From Halogeometricum rufum (GTDB taxonomy: Archaea > Halobacteriota > Halobacteria > Halobacteriales > Haloferacaceae): DNA of 64,000 bases. How positions within the stretch are numbered: position 1 is the first letter of the stretch; the number at the start of each line of letters is the position of its first letter. The notes under the pieces are model-generated. The model was not told the origin of the DNA, did no database searches, and saw nothing but the letters and a program-made list of their open reading frames with translations. This document shows, one piece after another, positions 23,253 to 32,276 of the stretch. Location: assembly GCF_900112175.1 (NCBI RefSeq), contig NZ_FOYT01000002.1, positions 62,001 through 126,000 on the forward strand. The letters are read 5' to 3'. The translations under genes were made by a program, and so were the position numbers.

Positions 23253-23669
23253 ATGGTCGACGGAACGAGAATCGCGGACGTCGAAGCGGTCCCCGAAGTC
23301 GGCTCGTACCTGTTCACCGCCGAGGACGCGTTCACCAACGAGCGAGAACTCATCCTCGTGCCGTGCGAGCGAGACCCGGGCGTCGAGGCCTGGGTCAACG
23401 AGTGCACGCACGAGAACCAGCGGTTCGACAGGGGCGACGGCGCAGCCATGCGGGACGGGCAGATAATCTGCCCGAAGCACGGGTCGATGTTCGACGCCTG
23501 CTCGGGCGCGTGCGACAACGGCGAGGCCGCCGGAACGTCGCTGCCCGGCGTCGACGTCACTGTCGAGGACGGCGGCGTGTTCCTCACCGACGACAACTAC
23601 ACCTACCTCCACGACGGCGGCGTCGCAGACGACGACGGCCCGGACTCGACCTCTCACATCGGCTTCTGA
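23253..23669 (+). CDS. Rieske [2Fe-2S] protein
   Basis: 138 residues with both halves of the Rieske site: C-x-H in NECTHENQRFD and C-x2-H in ICPKHGSMFDACSG. No membrane anchor, so it resembles soluble Rieske ferredoxins that feed oxygenases or act in redox sensing. It lies between SOD and the DsrE-like gene and fits the redox theme. Electron partner unknown. Confidence 0.9.
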   Translation: MVDGTRIADVEAVPEVGSYLFTAEDAFTNERELILVPCERDPGVEAWVNECTHENQRFDRGDGAAMRDGQIICPKHGSMFDACSGACDNGEAAGTSLPGVDVTVEDGGVFLTDDNYTYLHDGGVADDDGPDSTSHIGF

Positions 23670-23853
23670 GCGAGCGAGTTCGACGCCTCGCGGCAACGTA
23701 CGTCGGGAGCCCCAGGAACACCAGCGGCAGTATCGTGAGCGCGTGGCTGAGGACGTTCACGAACGGCCCCTCCGAGAGGCCGTCCGGGACGAGTCTGCTC
23801 ACAGCGGCGGATTCGCCCGAGAGACGGGTGGCGCTGTCGCCCGACCCGGACGC

Positions 23854-24192
23854 TCACGGCACTTTCAGATAGGCGTAGCCGTCGTGCTGCAACCGGGTGA
23901 GTTCGTCGACGCCGGCGGGGACGGTATCGACGTTCGAGAGCAGTTTCGAGTGGGGGATGTCGCGGCCCGACAGCGAGTTGCGGCAGCCGAGACAGCGCAC
24001 GTCGCCGTCGAGCGAGCGGACCGCCCGCGAGAGCGGCGACCCCTCGACGAACAGGTGGACGGCGTCGCCGTTGGCGAGGAGGACGACGTCGTCCGTCTCG
24101 GCGGTGTCGTCGTCGAGGAGGTTGCGCACGTTCGCCAGCGCGTGTCGCCAGTCGCTCACGTCACCGCTCGACAGGTGGAAGACTGCGTTCAT
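23854..24192 (-). CDS. DsrE-family protein
   Basis: 112 residues beginning MNAVFHLSSGD with RHALANVRNLLDDD, VVLLANGDAVHLFVEGSPLS and VRCLGCRNSLSGRDI, the usual layout of DsrE/DsrF-like sulfur-relay proteins including a cysteine pair (CLGC). The ATG at 24192 fits the family; upstream codons are arginine-rich and atypical. Probably cytoplasmic; sulfur-transfer function is by family only. Confidence 0.8.
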   Translation of the reverse strand: MNAVFHLSSGDVSDWRHALANVRNLLDDDTAETDDVVLLANGDAVHLFVEGSPLSRAVRSLDGDVRCLGCRNSLSGRDIPHSKLLSNVDTVPAGVDELTRLQHDGYAYLKVP

Positions 24193-24283
24193 AGCGGCGC
24201 GACGGCGGCCACGTCCTTCAGCGTTCGTGCCGGGGGGTCGGCGGCGGCGACCACTTTTCACGTCTCCCGTCGACCGGACGCGT

Positions 24284-24865
24284 ATGGCACAGACGCACGT
24301 CGTCGCCGTCTGCGGGAGCCTCCGCGACCGGAGTTACACGAAACTGGCACTCGAACGCGCTCTCGACGGCGTCCGCGAGGCGGGGGGCACCGGCGAACTG
24401 CTCGACCTGCGGGCGTACGACCTGCCCGTCTTCGACGCCGACGAGGACGGACAGGGCGACAGCGCGGTCGTCGCCCGGCGAATCCGCGAGGCGGACGCGC
24501 TCGTCCTCGGGACGCCCGTCTACCACGGGTCGTACTCGGGCGTGCTGAAGAACGCGCTCGACCACTGCGGGTTCGACGAGTTCGACGGCAAGACGGTCGG
24601 CCTGCTCGCCGTCGCCGGCGGCGGCTTTCCGGTGACCGCGCTGGAACACCTCCGGTCGGTCTGCCGGGCGCTGAACGCGTGGGTCCTGCCCCATCAGGCC
24701 GCACTCCCGCACGTCTCCTCGCAGTTCGACGGCGAGGAACTCGCCGACGAGGGGTTAGAAAAGCGCGTGCACGTCCTCGGCCGCCGGGTGGTCGAGTACG
24801 CGCGCATCGAACCCGACCCGGCGACGTTCGAGGCGGGAGAGAACGTCGGAGCGGGAGGGAAGTAG
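24284..24865 (+). CDS. NADPH-dependent FMN reductase, second copy
   Basis: 193 residues with VVAVCGSLRDRSYTKLALER, DALVLGTPVYHGSYSGVLKN and GLLAVAGGGFPVTALEHLR, aligning almost throughout with the gene at 16727-17311. The ATG at 24284 fits the family start; the frame upstream is a shadow of the DsrE gene. No regulator is attached to this copy. Confidence 0.9.
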   Translation: MAQTHVVAVCGSLRDRSYTKLALERALDGVREAGGTGELLDLRAYDLPVFDADEDGQGDSAVVARRIREADALVLGTPVYHGSYSGVLKNALDHCGFDEFDGKTVGLLAVAGGGFPVTALEHLRSVCRALNAWVLPHQAALPHVSSQFDGEELADEGLEKRVHVLGRRVVEYARIEPDPATFEAGENVGAGGK

Positions 24866-24870
24866 TCCGC

Positions 24871-26061
24871 TCAGACGGACTGTTCGAGCGACAGGTCGAG
24901 GTCGAACGTGCACGTCTCGTTCGAGACGACGTTGCCCGCGTTGTACGGGAGCCGGTAGATGACCTCGACGTACTTCGAACCGCCCTGCGAGAGCGCGCTG
25001 GACCCGCCCGCCGCGCCCTTGATGCGGGTCGGCTTGCCCTGAACCATCAGGTCGCCGTCGTCGTCGGCGTCGAGTTCGGGGGCGTCCACGTCGGTGTCGA
25101 CGCGCACCTCCACGTCGAGAACGTCGGCGAGGGTCCGTTCCTTGCCGGGGTCGACGGTGACGTAGCGACTGCTGTCGCCGTCGAATCCGGGGCCGAAGGC
25201 GAACCCGGGCGTGAGGAGGACGCGGTCGTTGATGCCGTCGCTCGGCCCCATCCCGTTCACGTCGTGGAGGCCGTTGTAGACGACCTGTCCCCCGAAGGCG
25301 AACGCGCCGGACCGACGGCCGCTTCCGAGCGTGACTTCGATGGTCCCCTGCGTCCGACTCGCGGAGACGCCGGACGCCCGCGAGTTCGACAGCGCGTAGC
25401 CGTTCGGGTTGCCCCCGCTCCGACTCGGCTGGTCCCACCCGCTCGCCGTGAACGGCTGGTAGCTGACGCCGTTCTGGTTGGCGACCACCTGGAAGTCCGC
25501 GGTGCCGTCGTCGTCGGTGTCGAACAGGAGGGCGAGGTTGTCACCGCTGCTCGCCGCGCCGAGTTCCGCCGGCAGGTCGACGGTTATCTTCGTGCTGCCG
25601 TTGCTCAGCAGTTCGACCGCCGTCACGGCGTCGTCGACGCCGAAGTCCGAGAGGTCGTGGACGTTGTCGTGGGTGTCGTTGTCGAAGTAGCCCGTCACCT
25701 CGGAGGTGAACGTGTGCACGGCGCCGGTGTTCGGCGCGCCCGGGGCGTTGCGGACGTTCGTCACCGCGGCCGAGAGGTCACCGTCGGCGTCGCCGACGTT
25801 GTTCACCTTGAACGTCTCCTTGCCGCCCTCGCCGGGCATCAGGTCGCTCACGTTCACCGTCTTCGAGACGTTCGCCCCCAGCGTGAGGTCCATCTCGCCG
25901 GCCTGAATCGTGTTGTTCGCGCTCTCCTCCTCGTCGCTCATCAGCGCGTACGTCCCCGTGCTCACCGCGCCGGCGCTGAGGCCAACGCCGGCGATGCCGC
26001 CGAGAACCGTCCTGCGCGAGAGTTCGATACCACCGTCGTCGTCTGCGTCGTTTCCGAACAT
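24871..26061 (-). CDS. Exported TasA/CalY-like protein with RR signal peptide
   Basis: 396 residues. The N-terminus ELSRRTVLGGIAGVGLSAGA followed by STGTYALMSDEEESANNTI matches SipW-type signal peptides of TasA/CalY-like proteins, with a twin-arginine start. Then come repeated beta-rich segments (GEMDLTLGANVSKTVNV, DLMPGEGGKETFKVNNVGD). In bacteria such proteins build extracellular fibres or matrix. The ATG at 26061 was chosen because upstream codons are proline/arginine-rich. No SipW-like peptidase gene is visible here. Confidence 0.75.
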   Translation of the reverse strand: MFGNDADDDGGIELSRRTVLGGIAGVGLSAGAVSTGTYALMSDEEESANNTIQAGEMDLTLGANVSKTVNVSDLMPGEGGKETFKVNNVGDADGDLSAAVTNVRNAPGAPNTGAVHTFTSEVTGYFDNDTHDNVHDLSDFGVDDAVTAVELLSNGSTKITVDLPAELGAASSGDNLALLFDTDDDGTADFQVVANQNGVSYQPFTASGWDQPSRSGGNPNGYALSNSRASGVSASRTQGTIEVTLGSGRRSGAFAFGGQVVYNGLHDVNGMGPSDGINDRVLLTPGFAFGPGFDGDSSRYVTVDPGKERTLADVLDVEVRVDTDVDAPELDADDDGDLMVQGKPTRIKGAAGGSSALSQGGSKYVEVIYRLPYNAGNVVSNETCTFDLDLSLEQSV

Positions 26062-26328
26062 GGTGTTTCTGCGCGGCGACCGCACCCCACCGAGAGGCGG
26101 CCCGCCGCGCGACGGCTGAACAGTCGGGTACAATACACTTTGCTACCGACAGGATTACTCGGACGAAAGTCGCTGTTTAGCGAACTTAACCGCCGGTTCG
26201 GCGGTTCGCGGCGCGCGTATCGTCGGGATACCGGGGCCCCGACTGGTTTCGTACCGTTCGATTGGCGTCGGAGACAGTCCGGAGAGAATGAGCAACCGTT
26301 TTGACGTTCGCTCGCACCCGAACAGGAT

Positions 26329-26916
26329 ATGCACGCCATCACCAAGAGCGGGTGGGTGGAGGTCATCACGGGGTCGATGTTCTCCGGGAAGACGGAGGAA
26401 CTCCTCCGCCGCCTGCGACGCGCCGAAATCGCGGGGCAGGACGTGGCCGTCTTCAAACCCGCGCTCGACGACCGGTACGGCGAGACGACCGTCGGGTCGC
26501 ACGCCGGGAGCCAGTGGGACGCGCGGGTCGTCCCCGCCGAGGGCGAGGGCATCTGGACCATCGTCGAGGACCTGAACGGGCAGGACGTCGTCGCCATCGA
26601 CGAGGCGAACTTCTTCTCCGCGGACCTCGTGGACGTCTGCGAACACCTCGCCGCGGACGGCCGCCGCGTCCTCGTCTCCGGCACCGACCAGACGTTCCGC
26701 GGGGAGCCGTTCGAACCGCTTCCGCAACTGATGGCGACGGCCGAGTACGTGGACAAACTGCAGGCCATCTGCACCGTCTGCGGCGAACCGGCGAGTCGGA
26801 ACCAGCGACTCGTGGACGGCGACCCCGCGCACGCGGACGACGCGACGATCGTCGTCGGCGCCGAGGAGTCCTACGAGGCGCGATGTCGGAACTGTCATAC
26901 GCTCCGCCGCGACTGA
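26329..26916 (+). CDS. tdk: Thymidine kinase
   Basis: 195 residues of the type II thymidine kinase family: P-loop VITGSMFSGKTEELLRRL, DEANFF (Walker B-like catalytic region), SGTDQTFRGEPF (lasso) and a zinc site formed by CTVC and CRNC. It phosphorylates thymidine to dTMP with ATP in pyrimidine salvage. Followed 10 bases later by a membrane protein gene. Confidence 0.95.
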   Translation: MHAITKSGWVEVITGSMFSGKTEELLRRLRRAEIAGQDVAVFKPALDDRYGETTVGSHAGSQWDARVVPAEGEGIWTIVEDLNGQDVVAIDEANFFSADLVDVCEHLAADGRRVLVSGTDQTFRGEPFEPLPQLMATAEYVDKLQAICTVCGEPASRNQRLVDGDPAHADDATIVVGAEESYEARCRNCHTLRRD

Positions 26917-26926
26917 TGTACACGAC

Positions 26927-27529
26927 GTGACTACCTGGGTCGAGAATCCGGAGGGCGGGCGGGAACGCGGACCGCGCGGCGTCCTCCGGGCGTGGTTGGA
27001 AGTGCTCGTTCGCCCCCGCCGGTTCTTCAGAAACGGCGTCGCGCCCGGCGACCAGGCGCCCGGCCTCGTCTTCGCCGTCGCCGTCGCCGTCGCCTACACG
27101 ACGGGCCTGTTCGCGCTGGTCCCGTCGCGGATACCGACGCTCGCCGGCGGCCGGGCGCTCTCTGCGCTGGTCGGACTCGCCGCCGTCGCCCTCCTCCTCG
27201 CGCCCGCCGTCCTCCACCTCACCGCCGCGATGCAGACGGTGCTCTTGGTCCTCCTCGTCCGCGACAGGGGGGGAATCAGCGAGACGGTGCAAGTCGTCGC
27301 CTACGCCGCCGCGCCCTGCGTCGTCGCCGGGATTCCGAGCCCGGAACTCCGCGTCGTCTGCGCCGGTTACGGCACAGCCCTCCTCGTCGTCGGCCTGAGC
27401 GAACGGCACGGCGTGAGCGTCGCCCGCGCCGCCGTCGCCGGGGCGATTCCCGCGACGTTCCTCTTCGGCTACGTCTTCGGCGGGCTGGCGGCGTTGCAGA
27501 CGGTCGCACGCGGCCTCGGCCTCGTCTGA
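26927..27529 (+). CDS. YIP1-family membrane protein
   Basis: 200 residues starting at GTG 26927 (an ATG at 26916 gives only four codons). RAWLEVLVRPRRFFRNGVAP is the usual amphipathic start of YIP1-domain proteins, followed by about five membrane helices with the pattern VQVVAYAAAPCVVAGIP. Function unknown in archaea. Close downstream of tdk on the same strand. Confidence 0.75.
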   Translation: MTTWVENPEGGRERGPRGVLRAWLEVLVRPRRFFRNGVAPGDQAPGLVFAVAVAVAYTTGLFALVPSRIPTLAGGRALSALVGLAAVALLLAPAVLHLTAAMQTVLLVLLVRDRGGISETVQVVAYAAAPCVVAGIPSPELRVVCAGYGTALLVVGLSERHGVSVARAAVAGAIPATFLFGYVFGGLAALQTVARGLGLV

Positions 27530-27721
27530 ACCCGGACGGGCGCCGCTCCGAGCGGTGACCGACGCCCGTCCAACGAACGCCGTGCGCGTTCGTGTCTCTC
27601 GCCCGACAACAGGGGGTTCGGCGGCGAACGAGTCGGAAACGCGGAGGAACGCCGCCGCGACGCACGCGTTTCCGGGACGGATTCGACAAGGGTTTTAGTC
27701 CCGGGTCGTTTGTTGCACGCA

Positions 27722-29914
27722 ATGGATTGGATTACGCACGACGAAGACGTGTGGTTCGAGTTTCGGGGAGATTCCCCACATCAGCTGACGCCGGGGCGGT
27801 ACTACAAGGGTGAAGTCGATGGGTTCGCGGAGTTCGGTGTGTTCGTCGACCTCGCGCCGGGCGTGACGGGACTGCTGCACCGCAGCGAACTGGACCGTCG
27901 CCTCGAGAGCCTCGACTGGGACGCGGGCGACACCGTGTTCGTCCAGGTGAAGAACATCCGGGACAACGGAAACATCGACCTCGGCTGGTCCATCCGCCAG
28001 TCCGAACGCGAGTTCCGCGGCTCGAAGATTCACGACCCGGACGGCGAGGACGACGGCAAGCCCGTCGAGCAGTCCGACGACAGTTCCCCCGGTCCGGTGA
28101 AGAAGAAGCCGAAGGGGATGGCCACGAAGTCCAAAGAGCGCAACGGCGAGAGTCAGGAGAAAGCCGACGACGGGGCGACCGACGCCGACGCGCAGGAGAC
28201 GGACGACCAGACGGACCAGACGGAGGCAGAAGCGGACGCGACGCAGGCGGCAGAGACGGAAGACGAGACGCCGGACACCCCGGCGCGACACACGGACGAA
28301 CCGGGCTCGCCCGGCGCCGCGGAGGCCGAGACGGACGACGCCGACGCGACCGAGGAACGCGACGCGGACCGCTTCGAGCACGTCACCGTCGAGAGCCTCG
28401 GTGACCGCGTGGGCGACGAAGTCCGCATCGAGGGCGAAGTCGTCAGCACGCGACAGACCGGCGGCCCGACCATCTTCGAGATTCGCGACGAGACGGGCGT
28501 CGTCGACTGCGCCGCCTTCGTCGAGGCGGGCGTCCGCGCCTACCCCGACGTCGGCGAGGGCGACGTCGTTCGCCTCGACGGCGAGGTGGAGATGCGCCGC
28601 GACGAACTGCAGGTCGAGACGGAGGAACTCGTCGCTCTCGACGGTGACGAGGCGGACGCCGTCCTCCAGCGACTCGACGACGCGATGGCCGCGCGGGCCC
28701 GCCCCGAGTCGGTCGAACCGCTGGCCGACCACGCGCCCGTCGAGGCCGTGACCGAGCAACTGCGCGAGGCCGCCACGGTGGTTCGCCGCGCAATCCTCGA
28801 ATCGCGCCCCATCGTCGTCCGCCACCCGGCGACGGCCGACGGCTACGTCGCCGGCGCCGCCGTCGAACGCGCCGTGCTCCCCCGCATCCGCGAGGAACAC
28901 GAACGCGCAGACGCCGAGTACCACTACTTCACCCGCCGACCGCTCGACGACCCCGTCTACGGCATGGACGCGGCGACGAACGACGTGACGCGGATGCTGC
29001 AGGACAACCAGCGCCACGACGAGAAGCTCCCCCTCGTCCTCCTCCTGGGCGTCGGCGCGACCGCCGAATCGCTCGACGGACTCGGACTGCTCGACGTCTA
29101 CGGCGCCGAACGCGTCGTCGTCGACGCCGCAGTCGCCGACGAAGAGGTCGAAGCGCACGCCGACGCCGTCGTCAATCCCGGCCTCGCCGGCGCCGACGCC
29201 GCGGACCTCTCGACCGGTGCGCTGGGCGCGAACCTCGCCGCCGCCGTCGACGCGGGCGTCCGCGACGACATCGCGCACCTCCCCGCCGTGAGCTACTGGG
29301 AGGACACTCCCGAGGCGTACGTGACGCTGGCCGCCGACGCCGGCTACGACGCCGACCGGACGCGCGAACTCCGAGAGGCCATCGCGCTGGAGGCGTACTA
29401 CCAGTCCTACGAGGACAAGCGCGAACTCATCACGGACCTGCTGTTCGACGACGGCGTGTCGCCGGGCGCCCAACGCGCCGGCGGCGACGCCGTCGAGGGT
29501 AACCTCGCCGGCCACATCGCCGAGCAGTTCCGCATCAAGCTCGACACCGAAGTCGAGACGGCGCAGGCCAACCTCGACGTGCGCGAGGAGGGCGACGTGA
29601 CCGTCGCCGTCCTCGACGCCGACGCCTACACCCACCGCTACGACTTCCCGCCCACGTCGCTCCTCGTCGACGAACTCCACCGCCGCAACCGCGAGGGCGA
29701 CGAGTACGTCACCGTCGCCACCGCGATGGACGAACTGTTCGTCCGAGCGACGGACGACATCGACATCCGCGCCGTCGCCGCGGCGGCCCGCGAGGCCGTT
29801 CCCGAGGGTGGCGTCACCGCCATCGCCGTCCGCGACAACCGCATCGAGTTCCTGTCGGGCGCTCGCGACGCCGTCGCCGACGCCGTCGTCGACGCCACCG
29901 TCGACCAGTTCTAA
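27722..29914 (+). CDS. S1 / OB-fold / DHH-fold protein with degenerate active site (RecJ/Cdc45-like)
   Basis: 730 residues: an S1 RNA-binding domain (about 18-85, GRYYKGEVDGFAEFGVFVDL), a long acidic linker (95-210), an OB-fold (about 215-290, GDEVRIEGEVVSTRQTGGPT) and a DHH-phosphoesterase fold. Key DHH residues are missing: motif I reads VVRHPATADGYVAG, and the DHH triplet is replaced by DAA in RVVVDAAVADEEVEAHADAV, though the following VNPGLAG is kept. This suggests a nuclease-dead RecJ relative, as in Cdc45. An RNA- or replication-linked binding role is inference. ATG at 27722; a few upstream codons are possible. Confidence 0.82.
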   Translation: MDWITHDEDVWFEFRGDSPHQLTPGRYYKGEVDGFAEFGVFVDLAPGVTGLLHRSELDRRLESLDWDAGDTVFVQVKNIRDNGNIDLGWSIRQSEREFRGSKIHDPDGEDDGKPVEQSDDSSPGPVKKKPKGMATKSKERNGESQEKADDGATDADAQETDDQTDQTEAEADATQAAETEDETPDTPARHTDEPGSPGAAEAETDDADATEERDADRFEHVTVESLGDRVGDEVRIEGEVVSTRQTGGPTIFEIRDETGVVDCAAFVEAGVRAYPDVGEGDVVRLDGEVEMRRDELQVETEELVALDGDEADAVLQRLDDAMAARARPESVEPLADHAPVEAVTEQLREAATVVRRAILESRPIVVRHPATADGYVAGAAVERAVLPRIREEHERADAEYHYFTRRPLDDPVYGMDAATNDVTRMLQDNQRHDEKLPLVLLLGVGATAESLDGLGLLDVYGAERVVVDAAVADEEVEAHADAVVNPGLAGADAADLSTGALGANLAAAVDAGVRDDIAHLPAVSYWEDTPEAYVTLAADAGYDADRTRELREAIALEAYYQSYEDKRELITDLLFDDGVSPGAQRAGGDAVEGNLAGHIAEQFRIKLDTEVETAQANLDVREEGDVTVAVLDADAYTHRYDFPPTSLLVDELHRRNREGDEYVTVATAMDELFVRATDDIDIRAVAAAAREAVPEGGVTAIAVRDNRIEFLSGARDAVADAVVDATVDQF

Positions 29915-29964
29915 CGCGGTTCCGCCGCTTCTCGCGTCGTTCTCGCCGCGTCCGCTCGCATCGC

Positions 29965-30831
29965 TCAGCGCGTCGCTTCGCCGTCATCGTCGTGCCCCGG
30001 CGTGACCGGGTCGGACGCCTCTCGGTACATCTCGTACACCCGCTCGGCCCAGCGACGGGCGTCGCCGCCGTCGGTGTCCACGAACACCCGTAGCGCCCCC
30101 GTCTCGTCGTCGTAGCCGCCGACGCCGACGTGGTCGTCGAATATCGCCAGCCCGTACGGGAGCGCCCCTCTCGTCCTGAGACGGAGGTGGCCGCGTTCGA
30201 CGGCCGTCGCCGTCTCGCCGGAGAGCACGTGGTCTGCCACCGTCGGGACCGTGACGAACTCGGCGTCGCCCTCCTCGAACACGCCCTCGGCGAACGCGGG
30301 CGACCCCGGCGGCACGACGTGCGTCGTGTTGAACCCGCGGAACGTCGCGCTCGCGTCGAGGAGTTCGAGGAAGCGCGACACCGGTCCGTACGGGTCGTCG
30401 GGCGTCGCTTCGGTGACGGTGGCGTCGGCGAACGGTCCGACGACGAACTCCCGGTGCGTCTCGCAGATGCAGTCGAGGAGCGGAGCCAGACGCTCGGCCG
30501 CCCGCAGGTTCCGACCTAGTCGGAGCAGTTCGTCGGCGAACACCTCGCCCTTCCCCGTCAACGAGAACCGGCCGTCCCGCCGCACCGCGAGTCCGCGCTC
30601 CGTCAGCCACCGCGTCGTCCGGTGACTCGTCGCCCGCGAGACGCCGAGGCTGTCCTCTAACTCCCGCCTGTCGAGCGGCCGGCCGTACAGCGCCTCCAGC
30701 GCGGGGCCGTGCCGGACCACGTCGACGAGCGTGTCGGTGTCGAGTCTGTCCTCGTCGGTCAGTCGGTCACGCAGGAGGCGACGCTCGGCCGCGTACCGCA
30801 GTAGTTCGTCGAGTGCCGTCGTCTCCGGCAT
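29965..30831 (-). CDS. Winged-helix transcriptional regulator (FilR1-like)
   Basis: 288 residues from ATG 30831, preceded by GGAGG. The N-terminal winged helix (LYGRPLDRRELEDSLGVSRA, TSHRTTRWLTERGLAVRRD) is followed by a sensor-like domain (EFVVGPFADATVTEATPDDP, and HVLSGETATAVERGHLRLRT). This two-domain plan is common in haloarchaeal and methanogen regulators such as FilR1. Target unknown; it is divergent from the methyltransferase gene at 30968. Confidence 0.8.
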   Translation of the reverse strand: MPETTALDELLRYAAERRLLRDRLTDEDRLDTDTLVDVVRHGPALEALYGRPLDRRELEDSLGVSRATSHRTTRWLTERGLAVRRDGRFSLTGKGEVFADELLRLGRNLRAAERLAPLLDCICETHREFVVGPFADATVTEATPDDPYGPVSRFLELLDASATFRGFNTTHVVPPGSPAFAEGVFEEGDAEFVTVPTVADHVLSGETATAVERGHLRLRTRGALPYGLAIFDDHVGVGGYDDETGALRVFVDTDGGDARRWAERVYEMYREASDPVTPGHDDDGEATR

Positions 30832-30967
30832 CCTGTCGTCCTCCGTCGTCGTTCGTGTCACTACGTGGCACGTCGTGTTAACCGTTCGCACGGGGTGAGA
30901 CGACGTTCGCGCCGCGAAACGCGGCTCAGGAGGTGACTATAGCCCGAATCGCACCGTCCGAGTCGGT

Positions 30968-32083
30968 ATGAGTTCCCACGACTCTCCCGAACGAGACCGG
31001 ACGACGACCGACGCGGACCGAACTGAGCGACTGGTCGAACGCCTCGTCGACGACGCCGCGGCGTCGCTGGGGCTGTTCTCGACCTACCTCGGCGACAGAC
31101 TCGGCTACTACGACGCCCTCGCGGGCGCGTCCCCCGCGACGGCGGCGGACCTCGCGGCGGCGACGGGGACGGACGAACGCTACGCCCGCGAGTGGCTGGA
31201 ACACCAGACGGTACTCGAGATACTCGCCGTCGAGGACGCCGACGCGCCCGCGGCCGAGCGCCGGTTCTCGCTCCCGGCCGCGCACGCCGAGGTGGTCACC
31301 GACCCGGACAGCCCGCATCACGCCGTTCCGCTGGCGCAACTGGTCGCTGGCGCGGTGAAGCCGCTCGAACGCGTGGTCGAGGCGTACCGCACCGGGGCGG
31401 GCGTCCCGTTCGAGGAGTACGGACGCGACCTGCGCGAGGGGCAGGCGCGCATCAACCGGCCGACGTTCCGTTCGACGCTCGGAGCCGAGTGGATTCCGAC
31501 GATGCCGGACGTCGACGAACGACTGCGGCGCGACGGCGCGCGCGTCGCCGACGTCGGGTGCGGCTACGGGTGGTCGGCCATCGGACTCGCCGACGCGTAC
31601 GAGTCGGTTCGCGTGGACGGCTACGACGTGGACGAGGCGTCCGTCGAGGCCGCCCGGGAGACGGTCGCCGAGGCGGGCGTCGCCGACCGGGTGACGATTC
31701 ACCACCGGGACGTGACGGACACCGACATCCGGGGCGACTACGACCTCGTGACCGCGTTCGAGTGCGTCCACGACATGTCCGACCCGGTGGGGGCGTTGCG
31801 GACGATGCGCCGCCTCGCGGCCGAGGACGGAACCGTACTCGTCGTGGACGAACGCGTCGGCGAGACGTTCACAGAGACGGGCACCGACGTGGAACCGCTG
31901 ATGTACGGGTGGAGCGTCCTGCACTGCCTGCCGGTCGGCCGCGTCGAGGACCCGTCGGCGGCGACGGGGACGGTGATGCGGCCCGGCACGCTCCGCGAGT
32001 ACGCCGAGGCGGCGGGGTTCTCGGGGTTCGAGGTACTCCCGGTCGAAGACTTCTTCCTCCGCCTCTACCGGCTGACTCCCTGA
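30968..32083 (+). CDS. SAM-dependent methyltransferase with N-terminal winged helix
   Basis: 371 residues. N-terminal dimerisation/winged-helix region (AAASLGLFSTYLGDRLGYYD, AATGTDERYAREWLEHQTVL) as in Rv2258c-like enzymes, then a class I methyltransferase core: ARVADVGCGYGWSAIGLADA (motif I), DLVTAFECVHDMSDPVGALR and GTVLVVDERVGETFTE. Substrate is probably a small molecule; unknown. Divergent from the regulator at 29965-30831, which may control it. Confidence 0.85.
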   Translation: MSSHDSPERDRTTTDADRTERLVERLVDDAAASLGLFSTYLGDRLGYYDALAGASPATAADLAAATGTDERYAREWLEHQTVLEILAVEDADAPAAERRFSLPAAHAEVVTDPDSPHHAVPLAQLVAGAVKPLERVVEAYRTGAGVPFEEYGRDLREGQARINRPTFRSTLGAEWIPTMPDVDERLRRDGARVADVGCGYGWSAIGLADAYESVRVDGYDVDEASVEAARETVAEAGVADRVTIHHRDVTDTDIRGDYDLVTAFECVHDMSDPVGALRTMRRLAAEDGTVLVVDERVGETFTETGTDVEPLMYGWSVLHCLPVGRVEDPSAATGTVMRPGTLREYAEAAGFSGFEVLPVEDFFLRLYRLTP

Positions 32084-32195
32084 CCGTCCCCGGCGTCCGA
32101 GTCGTCTGCGCCGGCGCCACCCTCCGTCGGGGCGTCGGTTCCGCCGACGGCCGTCTCGCGGCGTCGTCGGCTCCTCGACCGACCGGTGAGCGACA

Positions 32196-32205
32196 CCCTT
32201 AACCC
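32196..32205 (+). promoter_or_regulatory. TATA box of the elp3 transcript
   Basis: CCCTTAACCC region centred 28 bases before an ATG at 32229. That ATG opens a 15-codon leader ORF, not elp3 itself, which implies a leaderless start on the leader ORF. Confidence 0.45.
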
Positions 32206-32228
32206 CGAAACGCCGCGATTGAGAGCCA

Positions 32229-32276
32229 ATGAGAACCCTCGCTCGAACGGCCGCCGCGGCGGTGATGCCGCCGTGA
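32229..32276 (+). CDS. 15-codon leader ORF overlapping the elp3 start
   Basis: Encodes MRTLARTAAAAVMPP. Its TGA (32274-32276) overlaps a GTG start (32273) in elp3 frame as GTGA. The ATG lies 28 bases after a TATA element, so it should be the first codon read on a leaderless transcript, and elp3 would be reached by termination-reinitiation. Peptide function is not implied. Confidence 0.45.
   Translation: MRTLARTAAAAVMPP

Noticed and set aside
27695-29680. Minus-strand frame of about 660 codons
   Set aside because: Shadow of the S1/OB/DHH-fold gene; no signature.
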